Notes: generated from the letters alone by a model not told the origin. A stretch of 64,000 bases of DNA from Anopheles merus (GCF_017562075.2 NC_054082.1:25866460-25930459), one strand, 5' to 3'; positions 35,239 to 49,191 are shown, numbered from the stretch's first letter. Numbers and translations are program-made.

Positions 35239-36987
35239 TGTTGTGGCAGAACACACCTAAGGACTGCGTGCTTTCATTTTCTGCACGTGAGGCAAAGAAG
35301 GAAATGTGTTTCCCGTTTGCCTTCGTTAGCCAGTTTCATCTCGTTACGGTTTGGGCGAAGCTCTTATTATGCTCGAACGCAACAAATTCGTCTCGTTGCA
35401 CGACGCAAGACGCTGTTGCTTGCCTAACAGTTCGCCATCTGCGTACTACGCAGGGCAAATAATTCTTCGACCCTCTGCAAAGCAACACGTCCCTCCCGTC
35501 GGTGGTTGTTGTGTTTGATGCAGCTAGACCAAACAACCACACACACGGACAAAACGGACGAACCGACACAGTCCAAGGGCACAGACGTCGGCACAGTGAG
35601 ATGCGATGGCTCCGGGGTGGGAAAGTTTATTATTTAACCACCACCACTACTGGCAGCAGCAACGATCCCTTTTTGGTAAGCGGTAGGCCACACAAATAGG
35701 ACGATTCAATTCTTCGCTGAAATGGTTCCAAAAAAACGCCACAAAAAGAGACACACACAAAAATGAAACAACTCCTCTCCCCCAAATGCTACACCCTACA
35801 TCTCGCAAGCCGAAAGCTTTTCCGGCACAAAACGTTGCGGTTGCGCCTGCCAAACAATATGCTGTTGCGTTTGTGTCTTTGGCCGTTCGCTGTAGGAATA
35901 ACTTGCTGGCTCGGTTTGCCAGCCAATCCAACCGTCGGAAGCATCATGGCACCTCATCTAGGCCAATAGTGCGATTATCTTATCGCGCCCAATATAGCGC
36001 GACGAGCGGTAAGCGGATGGGGAGTGTGTCTGCAAATGTAACAGTTTATACGCGACATCGTGGAATCGTTGCGGGACGGGCAGGTGAAGGGTGGCACATG
36101 GTGGGCGGTGTGCCCTGTCTAGTATGGACGTGTCGGTGCCATGTGCCGCTCGCTGATAAATGGCGTTGTTTTTCGAGACAATCTGTCTCCTGTTTTGCCG
36201 GGTTCATTCCCACGCCCGGGGAATGTGGGCTCTGCGCGCGAGTTGGCAGAACAGGGGCGGCCACGAGGCGGGAACTGGTGGGTTGATAAAATCTCTGCCA
36301 CCCAACACGCTGGTGCCGTGTTGGTTTTTAAGCGTCAGCAAGATGTTGTGGTGCCTGCACGGTGTTCCAGCTCGCTTCCAGCTCCTTAAGGCCGTTCCGT
36401 TCCGCTTCCCGGATTGTATCGATTAGAGTGGCACTGTTTGTGTGAGTGTGTGTGTGTGTGTTTGTTTTCTTTTGCTTTTTTGCTTCTTTATTATCATCGT
36501 TGAGAGAACGGCAAATTGCAATTGCTGGTCGTATGACGATGGTGTAACGCTGTAAATGTCACAAAGCGTTACCACAGACGATGCGTACCGTTCGGTTTTC
36601 TTGAGCCTCGCTCTTTCTGGATCGATGAGAACGCATTTTATGTGTGTGTGTGTCTATGAGTTGTACGCGGTATCATATGAATTATGAACAAAATTGATTT
36701 ACCTCTGCGCGTATTATAAGCCATAGCTATGATTGTACCTTTCAACCGTAATGGTCAAGTGTAATAAAAAATAGTGATTTATTGTTTCAATAAAAAAAAA
36801 ACATTTAATGGCATTCTTGGTAGAAACGATCAATAACGGTTAACAATTTTAAAACGAATCTCACACGTTACATCGTTTCTTTTAAGGCGATTGTACAGTA
36901 TAAATTGTACAAACTTAGTAACAAATATAAGTGCTTACTGCAAAATAATCTGTTTGAACAATAAAAAGATATCTTGTTTCATAAAAC

Positions 36988-37003
36988 GCCTAAATGTATG
37001 CAT
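36988..37003 (-). promoter_or_regulatory. Su(Hw)-like 16-mer, site 6
   Basis: Minus strand reads ATGCATACATTTAGGC, differing from the consensus only at position 1. It sits in AT-rich DNA, as is typical for Su(Hw) sites. Confidence 0.5.
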
Positions 37004-38372
37004 TTTGCACGGCATTGTAACTTTCTTAAGGCTGTATCTGTGTTTTTGTCTTTTGCTCCATTTGATCCATTGAATTTATATCTCTATTGCATTAAATAAT
37101 CCTACCCAAACATCATTCATGCCATGAAAACTTATTCTTCCTTACGGATTGTTTTTTTCGGAATAAATCCTACTTCAAATCAATACAGTGTTTCATCCCT
37201 CCCTGAACGCTTTAACAGGATACTTAACCGGACTTTTCCGGGATTAATCTCGCATCCACTTCCACCCAGCCCTGCCGGGAAAATTTTCCCAAACTAATAT
37301 TTTATCCCTCCCCCCACCCCTTGCATACTGAAGGATCTGCCATCCTCGCCGCTCGAAAGTACGCAGGAGCCGCCCCGCTTAATGAACCTTCCAAGCATTG
37401 CCGCTTTGTTACGGCTTCAGCTTCTAGCACCATTGCCATGAACACGAACCGAGTCTGCGGTGGCCGTCGCTTCGGGTAACCATGTGACCTTTTAACGATT
37501 CAATTTATTTGCTTCTCATAAAAACCTGCCGATACGCACCGGAACGATCCAATCAACCGTTATCAATCCCGACGCTACGAGCGAAAGGGGATCCACCTAT
37601 CCCGACGAGGGCGTGGGGCGAAACACGGGTACAAAGGGCAAAAGACGGACAGCTTGGCGGTTGGGTAGTGTGGTAAAGTAGCAGAAGAGAATAAAAAATG
37701 GAAGACAAAAAACGAGGAAAATATTTTCCCCGGGCTTCATTGCGGGGCTCGATTTTCCGTGCGGGACATCAGAGCGCAAGGGACGCGCGACGCGAACCCC
37801 CATAAACAATGAGCCCGCAAATGGGTGTATGTGAAACGGGCCACATATGAGGCAGGGGACGGTATAACACACGACGGGTAAGGGGATGATAAGTCAAATG
37901 GAAAACCGTCTGCAAAATGGGGCCCGGGAAGCGCCACGGCTCGAAGGCTCATTCATGGTAGCTTAATGGAATATTCTAAGTGATTGACGTCATAAACTGA
38001 CGAGAAGATTCTTCTATCCTCCTTGTTACTCAGGCTTCCTTCCGCCGTTATCGAATGCTGCCCATCGACCGTGAGTGGCTGTTGGCAGAAGGTTGAAAAA
38101 ATATTCATTTTTGTTTTAAAGCTAATAACACTCAATATCGATCTGATTGGTAAGTGATACGAGAATCGCAACAAATTTAAGCAACATAAAATGATAATAA
38201 CAACTGGTTTAGCGTGTCTAAATTGAATCAGGCACACGATCAAAGCTCTCGTTGTGGGCTTGTTTTAACAAGCGGAGTAAAAATAATAAAATAGCCATGT
38301 TAAAGTGCCCTTTTCAAGACAAAACAAATTAACTTGCGTCATACCCATAACAACGTCGTTTACTGTTTCAAA

Positions 38373-38388
38373 TTGCATACATTACGGC
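38373..38388 (+). promoter_or_regulatory. Su(Hw)-like 16-mer, site 7
   Basis: Reads TTGCATACATTACGGC: full core, with AC for YA in the right half. Confidence 0.45.
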
Positions 38389-40252
38389 GCTACGGTGTCG
38401 TGCAGATTGCATATTATCATAGCAAACTTATGAGCGTAGTGGGGTATGCAACCTGCGCGGCATAACGTCTTCGTTAGTTGACGCTCTTAGTGAAGCCTTC
38501 AAAGTGTTTTGCATACAATATGAAGAGATCCACTTTATGTAGTAGTTTCATGAGCTACGTGTAACACCTGTTTTCTCATGTAGTTTCTTTGATAAATTCA
38601 ACACAAAATATTCAAAAGCAAGTTCATGCTTAAAATCGTTTGACGTTTGATTGCTTAGTAACGTTACTTTTTCGGTAGTTACTTTTTGTGCCTGTACTCT
38701 TATATAATTGAAAATGCGATCACATTAATCTACACAACAAAAAGTAAACTGCAAGACACACGAGCAGGTAATGATGTTTACATTTCATTCGGTGCCTGCT
38801 ACCTGCTTCAGCACTGCTTGCCGATACACCTGTACCTACTCGATGGAACAATTCCAAGATGCTCCAAGATATCTCTATTTGCACGGCGACCACCGACACA
38901 GCGGCACCGGTTCCAAACGACGCGCAAGAAACTCGTTAGTGTTCCATTCGCTTCCATGGCTCCTCGGTTCCAACTTTCGAATCACGCGACGAACGAGTAT
39001 ATCCTCCGGAATCCCCCTCCGTCGTATCGATAGCGAGTGCCAAGCGCAACAACCTATCAAATAGTAAAGCAATACGAAATCGAATACTACACAAAAGGGG
39101 AAAGAAACACCCCACACATGGGCAAACCTGCCGAGCAACAGATACCTCTCTTGTTCGGTTTTATACACAGGCAACGTTCACGTCAGTCGACTGGCCAACC
39201 TTCATACGAGGCATCTGGGACTCGTCCACTTTCGGCACTTCATTTCCTGCCATTTTACTGCACCAGCTAGAGCCGGTGCCCACCGTTGCACCACCGTGGT
39301 CAATCATAAATCGTCTGTCGCTCGGTTGCTTTCTAACCCAGCACGTTACATTGTGATAATTCCGTCCTTCCGTCCAGTGGTGGGTCGGTTGCAATATTTG
39401 CTTCATTTCCGAGTGCTTTCTTCGCTTGCTCGTTCCAGTCAACCAAACGCCACCGTGCGCAACAATGCCCACCAAAGAATGGAATCTTCTCCTCTCCGCG
39501 TCATTTCGACCGAGGGTATGTTCCGTGTGTGTTCGTGAGTGTTGGAGAGCGGATGTTACATGCCAGCCCGGAAGCAAACACCAATCACCGAAAGGCACTG
39601 ACCTGGATGAGAATAACATGTACGAGATACGACGGCATTATCCAAACTATCATCCCACCGTTGTGTTGTGCCCTCTCGTGACGTTGCTATTTGGGTTAAC
39701 AACACTATCGTTCTGTCGGCGGCTATCGTGCAGCAGGGTTAAAGCAGAGCACTCCCGTAGAAAGCATTTCGATGTATCCTTTGAACGTTCAGCCTTTTTA
39801 GTAGTATCTTATACTTCTACTGCCGGTAGCGAGGGGCCCGCGAAGATGGGGCGGAACTCTCAGGGTGCAAATAAACAGATTTGCAACTAACTCGTCGCTT
39901 GCTCTTGCCTTTGACCCTTCCGGGCATGTGTATACGTGTGTGTATTTATATATACATGGTGAGGGACTGTATGAAGAAAGCACAATTGAGCTTTGTCCGG
40001 GCGCATCTACGAATTAAGTCTCTTGATGGTTTATCTATCCATTTCGCAATCCGTTTCGCCGGTCAAGATGAAAGGAAAAGCAATGTTTATGATTTATTAA
40101 TTTGTTGTCTTAATCGCCTCCGTACCATACATACATATCACTTGCATCTACATGGTTGTTCTGTTTGCTGATAAAACATGACTTTTCAAACAATTCTCAG
40201 TGCTTTCGTTCTGGGTTCTTCAAGCGCCATTTACCACACAGGCACTGATAGC

Positions 40253-40268
40253 GCCTAAAGATATGCAA
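40253..40268 (-). promoter_or_regulatory. Su(Hw)-like 16-mer, site 8
   Basis: Minus strand reads TTGCATATCTTTAGGC: one core change (T for C at position 8). Confidence 0.48.
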
Positions 40269-40682
40269 AACCGCAAACAAAATGTGTATCAAATCGTCGT
40301 TAGTTAAAACGTTAGACGAACAATTGTCTACGCCTCGCGTTTAATAATGTACTCCGCAATCTTACGGTTATGGATCATGTAACGTCTTGAAGGAAAAATT
40401 GGCTTTAATAGTAAAGAATAAAACAACGTGTTTTTGTTAAGAATAGTTTTTAATCTATCGACTTGCTTCTTACTTTTTGAATAATGAATAATAAAGGGTC
40501 CCGTTGGCTCAGTATTTATTCAAATACATTTTGTCACTATTCTGTTACCTTCAATTGTCTAGATCTTTACCTAATCACAAGCAATAAATTGCTCCTCGAA
40601 ACAGTCTTCCAACGATGTTGCGTCCCTTTTACAAACCCCGCATCGATATTCTAACCGACCGATGTGCTTTTATAGATAAATC

Positions 40683-40688
40683 TTTATT
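40683..40688 (-). terminator. Poly(A) signal of the candidate Cys-rich gene
   Basis: AATAAA on the minus strand about 158 bases after the in-frame stop of the candidate gene, consistent with a terminal exon. Confidence 0.35.
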
Positions 40689-40845
40689 ACGATTTCCATC
40701 TGTTCGAAGCACTTCTCCCGATGGCCTAGCGCCATCGGTTAATTGTATTGAAATCGCCTTGCTACACCCCCTTCCACCACCATCGTAATAGTACCATCAT
40801 AAAACGCATCGATTCGACCACTGTCACCACGCGCAAAACGATCAG

Positions 40846-43800
40846 TCAATAAATTTTCTCACTTGTCAGTTTTACAACTCTTTCGTGATTTGGATGGTAA
40901 GACACGGAACACGGCTTCGACCCGGGAGCCACTATTCCTTCGCTGGAGTGGATTTTTATTGCCCGCTTTATCCTCTTGGCTCGTGGGTCTAGAACACGGG
41001 GGGTCTAAGAAGAAAAAAAAACACGCAATCATTTAAAGTGAATCTTGCCGTGATGATAACAGTTTTACAATTCCACTCCCGAGCCCAGCGCAAAGTACGC
41101 GGACTATGTTTTTCCTTTTGCCCCAATAGAACCGGAATTCAATTTTCAAGCTCACCGCTCGTTTTAAAATATAATAAACCAATAAGTAATCAATCAAGCA
41201 CGGAGCGCGGAGTGAGGCCTGCGTTGGTGCGCATCCGCCAAAACGAAATCACTTACCGCTTGAGCGCGTTTAAAAAATGATACCGTTGGTGGCAACAACG
41301 GCAAACAACGGACTCTTGGGTATCATTAATTTTCCAACTCGATTTCAAGGAAGGTGCAAGAAACGGGGCAGGTGGAAGAGCCGGGATTGTTCATTTCGAG
41401 AGCGTTCCCCACGTTGCCCGGAGGAGGCGGGTATTTCGGTGGGCTCGGAGAATGATTTTCTAAATTATTCACATCAAATGAAGCTGTACTGCTGGATCCC
41501 GCTGGCCACCGTAAACAGGCGGGCAGTGGAGCATCTTGCGAAAGTGCTTCCAGTGAAACGGAAACCACCAGCATGCGGCCCCCGTATGCATGTCGATCAA
41601 ATATTTACGGGACCTCGATGGAACATCGGTGGAGGAGGGAAGGTTCGTGGTGTGTGTGTGTGGTTTCCCTTTCATCTGAAAGGTAGGGCAAGCACCGGGA
41701 AAGCTTGGGCAAAAGTAGAACCTTACGTATCCTAAGTAAACAAGGCTCCAGTTAACGCGTCTTGGGCAGTTAAAGCTCTTGGTTCTTAATGAAGTAACTT
41801 ACACCAATTCCATCCACTGACTGAGACCAACCGTTGGGCGGAGAGGGTTGCAAATGGGTACACTTTATGCACGGGTCACTGCACTCGGACCGATATCGAT
41901 GGCAAGTGAAGCACAACCCCATCCGATACGTGATGCTGTCCGTGTTCGTATACTGTGAGCTGAGGGCGCACTGTTAAGAATCGATCGTGTTTGGGGAGAG
42001 AAAACAAATGTCTAAATTGAACAACTCGTACCGAATACGTAATATCCTAAATGGAAACCAGCCGCGTCCTCCCCATTTCTTCGTATGCGCGCTTCCGATG
42101 GGGCTGAGAAATTCAATCAGATCGAATGATACTCCAGCAAGCTGTGGATGCCGAAACAGAAGCGAACCCGTGTCGGCCGCTTCTTGTCTTATTTTTCATT
42201 CTGACAAATTTCCATCCCACTGCATGAATTCGTTTCGACGTCGATCCCTGTTCAGCGATTGGCAATCACAGGTTCGTGGCTTACAAATTGATGAAGCCTT
42301 CCACAATCGAACCCAGGAAGTCCAGACACACCAGACGATGCCACAGCCGCCCCGCCGAGATCGACCTTCGTCGGGTGACAATTGATGGGTCCGTTTCTTT
42401 AAAAAATAAAAATAAAAAAACCGATCCACTGTTTTGCAAACCGAGCGGGGCGAAAAAGTTCTTTCCAATCGAGATGGAGTTTTTGTTGGTGATTTCCTTA
42501 CCACCTTCAGCTTTCAAATAATCTCTGTACACCATTTTTCAAACATTGACATTCGTGGCTGCTTGGTGCGCCCGGCGAAAAAGTTCTCTCTCACATCCTT
42601 CCTGCGCTGTTTGTTTTCTTTCCATTTCCATTTCCGTACCATTTGTGTGTCTGTGTGCGTGCGTGTATGTGTGTGTGCATTTCACTTTCACTCCCATCGC
42701 TGCAGCACCAACCCAGCACAAAGGCACACAGTTTGATTTGGATGTATCGGTGTCTTCTTTGCGCGTTTTCTTCTATCGCAATCTTCTGCACTCCTTCGCG
42801 TGGAATTGCTAAGTGTGTTCTGTGCTTGAGCTTTGCAAAACTTCCGTGCCATTGAACCTCGGGTATGCCCGGCTGGAGTCGGCTGGGAGGAAGTCCGATG
42901 GGAAGGAATGGGAAAATTGACACTAGACACTCGTTCGATTTTGTACCAATTTGGCATGGCAGGGCGAAAACCCCTCACCAGCCAGCGCCCAGCCAATCGA
43001 TACCAACTTTCAACGGGATCGCACCCGGAATCGACCCGGAATCGACCCGGAATCAGGGAAGCCCGCGAGAAGTAGTTTCCACTTGACTGGGTTTTTCCTC
43101 CGTTTCCACTGCATAGGGGAGGGAGCCAACAAGGCGGAAGAGCGCAACAGCAGGGAAAACGCTCACCAGAAGCCTTAAAAGTTTTTCCTCCATTTCCGTG
43201 CATTCTCTGTGCTGGAATGGTTTCTGCACGAAGCGGAGCAACAAAAATCGAATGAGAAAACGTCCGTTTCTTTTTGCCTGGTCTGTCATGTTTTCCCTTG
43301 GTGAGTTAGGATGTGATCACCACGTCCGAAGCCCACTTCATTTGCCACTTGACATGAAGCGTTGTGATTTTACTTTCTTGGATTGGCCTTTGTTTTTACG
43401 ATAATGATCGGTCAATCGGCACCGCTGGCACCGGCTCGAGAGTGGTTCCTACGCTTGGCATCAATTGGTTTTATGGTGATCGAAAGGAAGACAGAGAGAG
43501 AGAGAGAGCGAATTATCCGTCGACAGTTATGGTGATGATTCGGTTGAAGAAAGGCAATCATCAACGGGGTAAACGAGATGAAACAAGCAACAGTCGTTTC
43601 GATCGCACGGATTTTTTTCGAAACAGTTTCAATTAATCTTTGAACCTTTAAGCTGTATGGTGATTGAACAGGATTTAATTACCATAGGTTAAAATAAAAA
43701 TTAAAACAAAGCTAGACATAACTGCCCGAGTTGGCCGAGATAATACAGAAATCAAAAACTAATCGCTACCCTTTCTGCTAGCCACCTTGCGTCGGTAGCA

Positions 43801-44688
43801 TTATCGTGCTCACTTGCACTATGGAATTTGCTGCCCCGCTCTTTAATCCCGGTAAAGCTCCCTGTCCTTGTAAAGCGACCATGGTTGCGTGCCAGGCACC
43901 GATACTTACCCATGTACGGAATCAATTTCATGCCATTAAACATTTAATCAACAAACCCCAAACGAGCCTCCGCGTACTTCCGCTGCCCTGTCCCTGTACT
44001 TTCACCACCGACTGGAATGCCAAACACACTGCCACGATCAGGGCAGTTGTTGCGTGGTCTAAAACCCCACCAAAAAAAACCCTCCCTCCGCCTTTTTTCC
44101 CCGATGCGCTTCCTAAATGGAAAACGCTTGTTAGTGGTAAACACGAGCGAGTGGGAAATTCCAATCGTCAAGGAAGTGACCGACCGAGTCGATTGGCATT
44201 TTCATAGGTAAAGTGTTGTTAGCGGGGTTGGCTCACTTTTACACGTTTCAAATCGCTTTTCCGACCAATTACTCATTCATCGACAGATGATGTAGGGCAG
44301 TGGGTTTCTTTTGTTGATGCCACACCTTTTTATTCGAACAGCGTTAACGTTTGATGTGGGTAAAACAGGGTAAATTTATGTGCTTTTCCACTACTGGTAT
44401 TATTAAACCTTTTTATCGACATAAAACGGCAACTAACTTCAAACTAGCGTCACTCGAAACAAAACAAGGTCAATTTAAACAATACTTTTACACTTCACTC
44501 GGGTCACAATCATGCAGGGCTTTGGCAGGCAGGATAATCAGACGGGAGATTAAACTTTCATGTACCTTGCTCGCCTCACAAACCCGATGACTGCCATAAT
44601 CCACGTCAGCCAGCTGATGAGCTGGATGAAAATTAATTTTCTCCAGTCGTACCAAAACTACCACCAGCTTGCTTTCGTTCACATTCAT
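40846..44688 (-). CDS. Candidate three-exon Cys-rich small protein (tentative)
   Basis: Tentative model: exons 44706-44566 (ATG at 44688), 41970-41803 and 41004-40846, all phase 0, about 149 aa. Support: acceptor tttctttcttttcag before exon 1 with an in-frame stop just ahead of the ATG; acceptor at 41971 and consensus donor gtaagt after exon 2; a long T-tract acceptor (ttttttttcttcttag) before exon 3; an in-frame TGA and a downstream AATAAA. Exon 2 is open in only one frame, has about 60% G/C at third positions, and carries closely spaced cysteines (GLCFTCHRYRSECSDPCIKC). A weaker donor 2 bases earlier in exon 2 would put exon 3 in another frame that is also open and ends DPPCSRPTSQ...CKTDK. 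There is no clear signal peptide and I recognise no family. It may be non-coding. Confidence 0.33.
43023..43054 (+). repeat. 11-bp tandem repeat (ACCCGGAATCG)
   Basis: Almost three perfect copies of an 11-bp unit. Short local minisatellite. Confidence 0.85.
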
Positions 44689-46498
44689 GTCGGTTTATTG
44701 ATCCATCTGAAAAGAAAGAAAAAGTATTTTTCTTGCACAAACAAAACTTCTGTAAAAAAACCACCCACGAAACATTCACGACGGGATGTACAAACAAAAT
44801 CTTATCTTAAATCATAAGCAAAGCCGCCCTAATCCCACCACCTTCTCGTCAGTGCTCTGATAGTAGCGCTTAAGTTTTGCCCAGCTTTACCACCACTTCA
44901 AATAACCATTCCCGAAATGTGCACTATTAGCTGCAACATGGGCAAACAAAAACAACATTAAACTTCAGCGCTCGATGTCGAACTGTGTGCGGGTGACTAG
45001 CGGGTAGTACACGGTACGGTGTGTAAAAACTACGAACCGAAGCAAGGCAGCGCCAAACAACTTTCCCCGGTTTTTCCTGTCGCGCAAGTGTCGCGCGCTG
45101 CATCTCAACTTCATCACTACGCGTTCATCACGGTCGTGTTTTAGTGAGGCTAACACTGTGGAATAGTTTTTTGCTTGTTTTCTTTACCAACTGCCAGCAC
45201 CAACTTTGGACTGATTTGCACCTTAGCGAGGCGAGAAAGAGGGCATGCATTTTTTTTTTTTCATCCGTTATTTTGTTTGTTTTCGCTTTGCTTTTTGCAA
45301 AGCGACACCCGTGCTAGTGGCAGCTGGTGGATGAAGGAAAGTTTTAATGGTGTGTACAAAATAAAATTAACTTCATGATTTGCCTCCGTTTGTTATGCTA
45401 AGTTGGAGACAGCTTTTATCGTGCCTGCCTCTTGCTACGTGATGCGTCGAAAAAGAATGTTTATTTAAAAAAAAATCGCAATCTTTTTCATGTGTACGGG
45501 AAAATATACTATAAAGATTTGTTTTTTTTCAATATTAGTAAGGACATTACATAAATTGTGTAACGGCTGTAATACTTTCTCACCAACAAAATCTTTTTAA
45601 TTCACATGATCCTCTATTATCCTTGCTTGATTCTATCAACAGCCAATTGTCTCCTATACCTCTCGTCTGCGCCTCGCAAAAGAGCAGATTTCATTATAAT
45701 TAACAATCTTTCCCGAGTACTATCATTGGCTGACGTCAGAGCAGATTACACTCGAGATAGGCTTTGTGCTAGGCTTAAACGTTGACTTCTTCCTTTCTTT
45801 CTTTTTTTTTTTGTCTATCCTATCGTACCGACCCGATCGGAAACTGTATTCTACGAGAAGGCCTTGCCCACCCTTTTACCAAACCTCGTCCAAAAGCCCT
45901 ACCAGCTCTTAATTATATCACAATTCCGGCAAGAATCGGGCTGGCAGCTGATCGCCGGCGGTCGACTAACCTCAAGCCAGCCGTAGTGACGCACGGCCAC
46001 TTGCCTTGCCGGGCGAAATCTCTGGCCCTGGGTGTCTCCCGGGTGCAATATAAGCATCTTCGACCGAACCGCTTCATACATGTGCTTGTGTTCCATCGCA
46101 CTGTGCCCTACCCCTGTGCTTGTCGAAGCTTTTAATGAGCTTTTACGATGTGCCAACTGGGAGTACACTGGAACCGGCGCGCGTTACATTACACACTCCA
46201 GCGCAATGGTGTGTCCCTGTGTAGAGTTTCCGTGCAGGCCACGGTTTGCCGGAACTGTTCCAATTTCCGCCACGATAATGGCCGTGTGATGTTCGCGACG
46301 CTTTTATCTCGGTCACATTTTAACCTCGGCTTATCGGATACACTCGTGAGCCTCGGTAAGATGAAAAGTGACACACCATTTCTCTTCTCCATTACGGTCC
46401 ATTCGCCTTTGGTGTGCCTTAAGAATGGAATGGTTGGGAGTATTAATAAGCAGGTTATGTTTGAAGATTAATTTTAAGTTAATGCCGAAGGGAAATAC

Positions 46499-46514
46499 GC
46501 CTGAATGTATGCAA
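46499..46514 (-). promoter_or_regulatory. Su(Hw)-like 16-mer, site 9
   Basis: Minus strand reads TTGCATACATTCAGGC, a full consensus match. Confidence 0.55.
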
Positions 46515-49183
46515 TGTTTGTGTGACAAATTGGCGTTATAATGATGCTAGCGAGAGCTTTTTGGCTATTAACTACATTGATTGCTAAATTCTAATATAAA
46601 TATGTCATTCTGATAAAATGATTTCATCGCTAAGGAACATCGTTTAACAGGAAACAACGGAACAACTAAAAGATTCCAATGAAAACAAAAAAAAACATCC
46701 ACCCCTTGTAATCATCCTTTGTCACAGACATTCCCCTTTCGAACGTACTGTTCAGAGAAATAAAGAAAACGAGCTGACTTTTTAACAATCGCGCTCGCTT
46801 CCTTACGATGATCCAGCTACGATAATGACGATATGGGTATCGTTTCGTGCTTCTACGAAAGCGACACCGAGTCGACAAAATTGAGCGATCATCATCTCTT
46901 GCCTTGGCACGAGCAGACAAAGATAACGTGAAGCAGCCTTTCTTCAATGGGCAGTGTGCGATATCAAGGTTCATAAATCATCAATGCGACCAAAAGTCGC
47001 CACCCATCGTCACACACACACGCCCAAACGGGTGAGGCTCGTTCACATGTGTAGCTTCCGTTTTCTTGCAACTCACATCACTTTTTTAAGGGGCTCTCTT
47101 TTCGGTTGTCTCTGTGCCGGATTACACGAAAAACTGTCAAAAAAATATCTTTTTTCTTCTGGGATGAAAACCCCCACATTCTCTAGGCATACAGCTTCAA
47201 AGACTCTGTCCGGGGGTCCGTGTATATTTTCTGTCAACTCACAGGGCTGCATGTGTCATGTCAAAACTTTCATCATAAAACCCAAAACTCCGGACCGTGT
47301 GTACACCAACCAATCTTCCCGCTGATAATACAAGCTCAGCTAAAATTTGGAAAGGAAGAAACGCTTTCATTCACCTGCTGTGGACACCATCACCTGCTGC
47401 TGATGCTGCGTTAGATGATAAGCGGGCAAGCTCACATACAAACAAACAAAAAATCACATAATATTCTGCAAACGCAAGCATCCGGTCAGCGTGTGACAGG
47501 GCACGGGGCGTGTGCATTTTTATGAGAAAGGATTCCACATCCTTATCATCCTTAATTTTTCTCCTCCGAAAAGGCATTATTCGCTTGTCACGAAGGCGAT
47601 CCTTTGTGCTGTCCTAGCCGGGCACAAAGCTGCCCCCCCCCCTCCACTCCCCATATCGGATCCTTTGCTGGGATGAAATGTTTCACATCAGATCATTACC
47701 TATTCATTTTTTTACATCTTGATCGCCTCTTGCCAACATTTCCCTTATTTGCTTGCGTAATGATTTGTGGATTTTTCTTTATCGTGTTGAAATTTCAAAT
47801 AATTTGCTGTCTCCGAAAAAATAACCACAGCTTGACATCGGTTTTTGCCAGTGCCATTCCTATTTTACTTTCGGCACATTCTGTTACGGTCAGCTAATAC
47901 TTGTACAGTGTGTTTGCTCGGTAGAAAAAAAGGGCACAAAATCAGTCGCAAAGCACCGGCAGAAACACAACCATCAATCAACCGATACAAATATAAAACA
48001 CCAATACAAACGGTCGCTACACAAGCAAGCAGCCCGTGTACAAAAAGCACTTTAAAAGTCAACCAGCATATATTTTCATACCCTCAACCGGCAAAACTTG
48101 GTGACAACGGGGCTACCAGTGGGTTGCAAGGACAACCCCACCGAGCCAAGTGGATCGCTGCCATAGAGAGTGAAATCATCCCTGCTTCTGCTGTTCCTCC
48201 CTATTGGTGGGGCGGACTCCCTATTAGCCAGCTTATGAGAGAGCATTAAAAAAGGAGGCGAAGGTCGGTGTCGGGGAAAAAAAAGTGCACGGCACAGCAC
48301 ATAAAAAAGAGAACACACCACCAACACGTCCACCAGCAGGGCGACGGCTCAACGCGCTCGTGGGAATAGGCATTGCCGGGGTGAGACAAAACAGTACCAT
48401 CGGCCCATTATTTCCACAGGGTGTGCCAGAGTGTTGCAAGCAACAAACAGATAATGTAATTGTTTTTCTCTAATTCCTTTCAGAATATAGTTTACAATAG
48501 AAATATCTCCACAAACATATATAAAATTATTGTACTGTTTAGATATTTTCCACGCCTCGGAAGCACCCGTTGCGAGAAGCACCAAACACCGCCGGTCACG
48601 CCTCAAGCCTCAGAGCAGCAGTATGATTCACGCTCTGGTGATGGCCTGAGCTACCCGGGCTGAGCCCGCAGGGATAAGGCTTTCGTTTTATTTCCATTTA
48701 TTTTCTTTTTTACTCTGCCTTTCACTTCCCGGTACGGGGTAGGAAATTATTACAGCGCACACCTTTATTTATTGCCAATTTGATGCTCTGACAGGCCGGC
48801 CGGACGGCGGTCCCGTAGCACCGTGATAGGTCACGCCTGGCTGATAGCGTGTCTTATTAAACCGTGGGACATGACGTATCCGAACCACGGCGGTAATAAT
48901 AGCAGCTCCAGTCCATTCAGTATGACTGTGTGTGTCTGTATGTATGGTGGATTTCCACCAACAGGGAACAGGAAGCTAATATGCTACCCCAAGGATGAGT
49001 TACGTTCTTATCTTCGGTGTAGTATGAATCAGCGCCCCGTGTATGTCTGTATTGCACCATCAGCATGACCCTTCAACACTGCTGAACCGTACGCTTTGCG
49101 TGGTGTATCTTTAATCCTTTCTTTACAACTCCTTATTGAAAACACGACCCACAACCGCCCCCAGACACACACGCACATATACT

Positions 49184-49191
<8 letters not shown>

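Larger units (their letters stand above)
34600..40600. other. Gene-poor stretch
   Basis: No supported gene. Contains a (CA)n tract near 35210, a GC-rich portion at about 35.7-36.4 kb, an AT-rich portion at about 36.5-37.2 kb, and three Su(Hw)-like sites (36988, 38373, 40253). Confidence 0.5.

Noticed and set aside
37321..37336. TTGCATACTGAAGGAT as a further Su(Hw)-like site
   Set aside because: The core matches but the GGC half is missing or shifted; not counted.
38508..38526. TTTTGCATACAATATGAAG as a further Su(Hw)-like site
   Set aside because: Core only; the right half lacks the AGGC element.
43911..44080. Minus-strand exon ending at the donor ATGG|gtaagt (43910)
   Set aside because: The donor is good, but no frame from the nearest acceptor stays open to it except a very short ATG-led one.
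44566..44680. Alternative frame of the candidate first exon reading WYDWRKLIFIQLISWLTWIM, like a membrane segment
   Set aside because: It requires an acceptor with a purine-rich tract inside the exon and ends in a stop shortly after the donor; the ATG-led frame fits the splice sites better.
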